From the NCBI GenBank assembly GCA_947034885.2, contig OX344749.2:10121501-10185500 (forward strand): a stretch of 64,000 nucleotides of DNA, given 5' to 3'. The translations under genes were made by a program, and so were the position numbers. Position 1 is the stretch's first letter. Each line of letters starts with the position of its first letter. Of this stretch, positions 61,952-64,000 are shown piece by piece. The notes beneath the pieces were generated by a model that made no database searches, had not been told where the DNA came from, and saw only the letters and a list, made by a program, of their open reading frames with translations. This stretch comes from Thuidium tamariscinum (taxonomy: Eukaryota; Streptophyta; Bryopsida; Hypnales; Thuidiaceae).

Positions 61952-62157
61952 TACGGCAGAGGCACCCAATGGCGCACCTGCACCCAATGCCGTCCATTTC
62001 TAAGTCAGTCATTCATTGTAAAACAGAAATGTAGTGGGACTGTTTTAGGTCAAAAAAAAAGCCATGTACTGCTACCTACATTTATAGCCAGAAATGATTG
62101 TGTGTTGTAGAAACAGACGGCATTGGGTACAGGTGCGCCATTGGATGCCTCTCCCTT
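61952..62157. mobile_element. Foldback (MITE-like) element
   Basis: The left arm at 61952-62001 (AGAGGCACCCAATGGCGCAC, then CACCCAATGCCGTC) is the imperfect reverse complement of 62111-62157 (GACGGCATTGGGT, then GTGCGCCATTGGATGCCTCT). About 110 bp lie between, with weaker pairing (ACATTTATAGCCAGAAATG and its partner). No coding content. Confidence 0.75.
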
Positions 62158-64000
62158 AATAGAGGGACCCATTCTCGACGCGTGCCCCATCAACAATAAA
62201 TAGGGTACCCTATTCCAAACAAGATTGGAATGAATTTTTGTTTTCACCTTGGAATGTGGTGAAAAAGTATTCTTGAATGATGGAAATTGGATAACTCTAG
62301 ATGTTGGTTATAGGTCAAGCCCAATTTTTGCCTTTCAAAATTCATAGTAATTTCAATTCAAGAGATAAAATTACCAAATTTTTTATAATCTTCATCATTT
62401 TTGTCAATGCACCTCTGAATATATTTGCTTTGCCTTGCACTTGCCTAGACCATATCTAGATGTGCTTATTTTATCAGTTATAGATCCCTCTAGATATCAT
62501 AATTTGGCGGGGTCTGGGTGGATATCCTGCCATGACATGATACAAGGGAGAATTTCGGACCAAGGCATGATATTTGCTAGCTTCCCTAGTGCTTAACGCA
62601 CTGGGAGGGCCCCTCCCTCAGGCTTCCCAAGTTTCTCCTTCTCTTTTTTTTTTTTTTTTCTTTTTTTAATAAACAAAACCGCCAAAGGACAGGTTGTGAT
62701 TTTGTGAAACTTCTTAAGGACAGGTTGTAGCAATCCCCTGCATTGTTTGTACTGGAGTATTGTACATGTAATGTAACATGTTCAAGTTCAAAAATGGCCC
62801 ACTTTCTTAACTGTATAGTATTTGTGTAGGTTTCTTTTTCGTAGTCTTAAGCAATGTACAAACAATGTACATTTTAGGAGGTGGGCAATTCTCGGGGCAA
62901 TTTTAGAACCCAATGCTATTTCAACTTCAAATTTTCATAATTAATTACACAAAGCTCTAAAAAATATGAAACAACTTGTATTAAATGTCAATTCCATTTG
63001 TCTTTCACGAAAAATTTATTGAAAAATAATTTGGTAAAATTCGGTTCTAGACCTTAGATGGTTCATTTATGAACATGTTACCTTATACAAGTTTGAGAAA
63101 ATATAATTGAGGAAAATTTAGAACATATCCAAAACTTTAACAATTGTAGAACTATTTTTGAAAAATCTGAAATACTTCATTGTTGCCAATTATGAAAACC
63201 CTTTGAAAATTGTTGAGAAAATTTAGGAAAAATAATGCATTTATACATGAATAGAAAAAAATTATTCCAAGATTGGATGTGTCTGAACTGTAGGAAGAGC
63301 AAAGTATAGAAATCCAAGAAAAGAAAAAGCAAGTTGCCAAGTTGTCCTAATTTTAAAATTAAAATAATTTGGTAGCAAGGTGTTGAATGTGAATTGCACA
63401 TCAATGCAATAGCCCAAAAGAAAATGGTGTCAATCTGCTATACATGATGTAATCCTTAATTCCTAAAAATTTCTTGAATCATCAAATTTTAGTGTCAAGA
63501 ATACTATGTACATATATAGTTGAATTTAGTCTTATAAAGTTTCTATTTATGATATTTTGTATTTTTGAAAATTTCTTTTTGAAGTCTTATTATAGCATCA
63601 AATATCTGATTTTAAACATAAATGATTGTGATTATTCTTTTTAAGATTTTGTGCAAGGGTGTCCATTGCAAATATTTGATTTCTAGTATCAAGAGCTCTC
63701 AAAAACAAGCCTCACATATACTAAAACTTGGAGAAAAAATTGATTTAAAAATTGATTAAAAAAATTCTAGAGTAAATTTTGGAAAGTTGTAATTGATTGG
63801 GATTATATATGTTTTGCTGTTTAACCTCATATTTATTTGGTGACAAATTTTTTTTTTGACACATGATAAGAAGATTAATAGATTTTAAATCACGTTCATA
63901 GTTTTAACACCCTCTTGATCAAACATTATAAATAATTGTTCAATCAATAGATAATATTGTTGTATTTTTTTTTCCCATGTGATTTCTAATATGTCTAGTT
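62158..64000. other. Intergenic DNA to the window end, with dispersed-repeat copy 2
   Basis: At 62640-62775 a T-rich tract plus AAAGGACAGGTTGTGATTTT and AGCAATCCCCTG repeat the block at 61760-61890 in the same orientation. The rest is AT-rich, with no recognisable gene. Confidence 0.5.

Overview
The window looks like nuclear DNA of a land plant. The clues are a plant-type eIF4G with many GT-AG introns, an A-type (CYP71-clan) cytochrome P450, CACTA-type DNA transposons with a DUF4216 tail, and AT-rich repeat-filled intergenic DNA. The lineage cannot be fixed from sequence alone. A non-flowering plant (bryophyte, lycophyte, fern or gymnosperm) is my guess, mainly because the eIF4G carries a C-terminal W2 domain that I do not know from flowering plants.

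The layout is dominated by a giant inverted repeat. Bases 1-19258 and 20390-39647 are reverse complements (position x pairs with 39648-x), separated by a 1131-bp spacer. I noticed one base difference between the arms (14305 versus 25343). The left arm runs off the window start, so its true length is at least 19.26 kb. Each arm holds, from outside to centre: the 5' part of the eIF4G gene with its GC-rich promoter, an AT-rich stretch, a ~2.7-kb element with terminal inverted repeats, three hairpin MITE copies, and a decayed CACTA transposon interrupted by a ~4-kb solo-LTR-like insertion. The joint at 19259-19303 is two snippets copied from about 2.1 kb away (17140-17149 and 17107-17141). That is the kind of filler left by template-switching repair, which favours a real fold-back duplication over a simple assembly error, although an error is not excluded.

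To the right the palindrome ends inside eIF4G exon 8, and the gene continues as unique sequence to 47613. I could chain 18 exons (7467 nt, 2488 aa) with all phases consistent. They encode a plant-like N-terminus, an eIF4E-binding motif, MIF4G, MA3 and then an unexpected W2/HEAT-3 domain encoded by six small exons. Skipping the weak donor at 45216 would end the protein after MA3, the shape familiar from flowering plants.

From 47.6 to 58.1 kb is gene-poor AT-rich DNA with a TTAA-flanked element containing ~180-bp repeats, paired hairpins, and degenerate minisatellites. At 58.1-60.9 kb lies a complete three-exon P450 (512 aa) on the minus strand, with unusual residues in the I-helix and C-helix. 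The last 3 kb holds a promoter duplication, a foldback element and a pair of dispersed direct repeats. No RNA genes or CRISPR arrays were seen.
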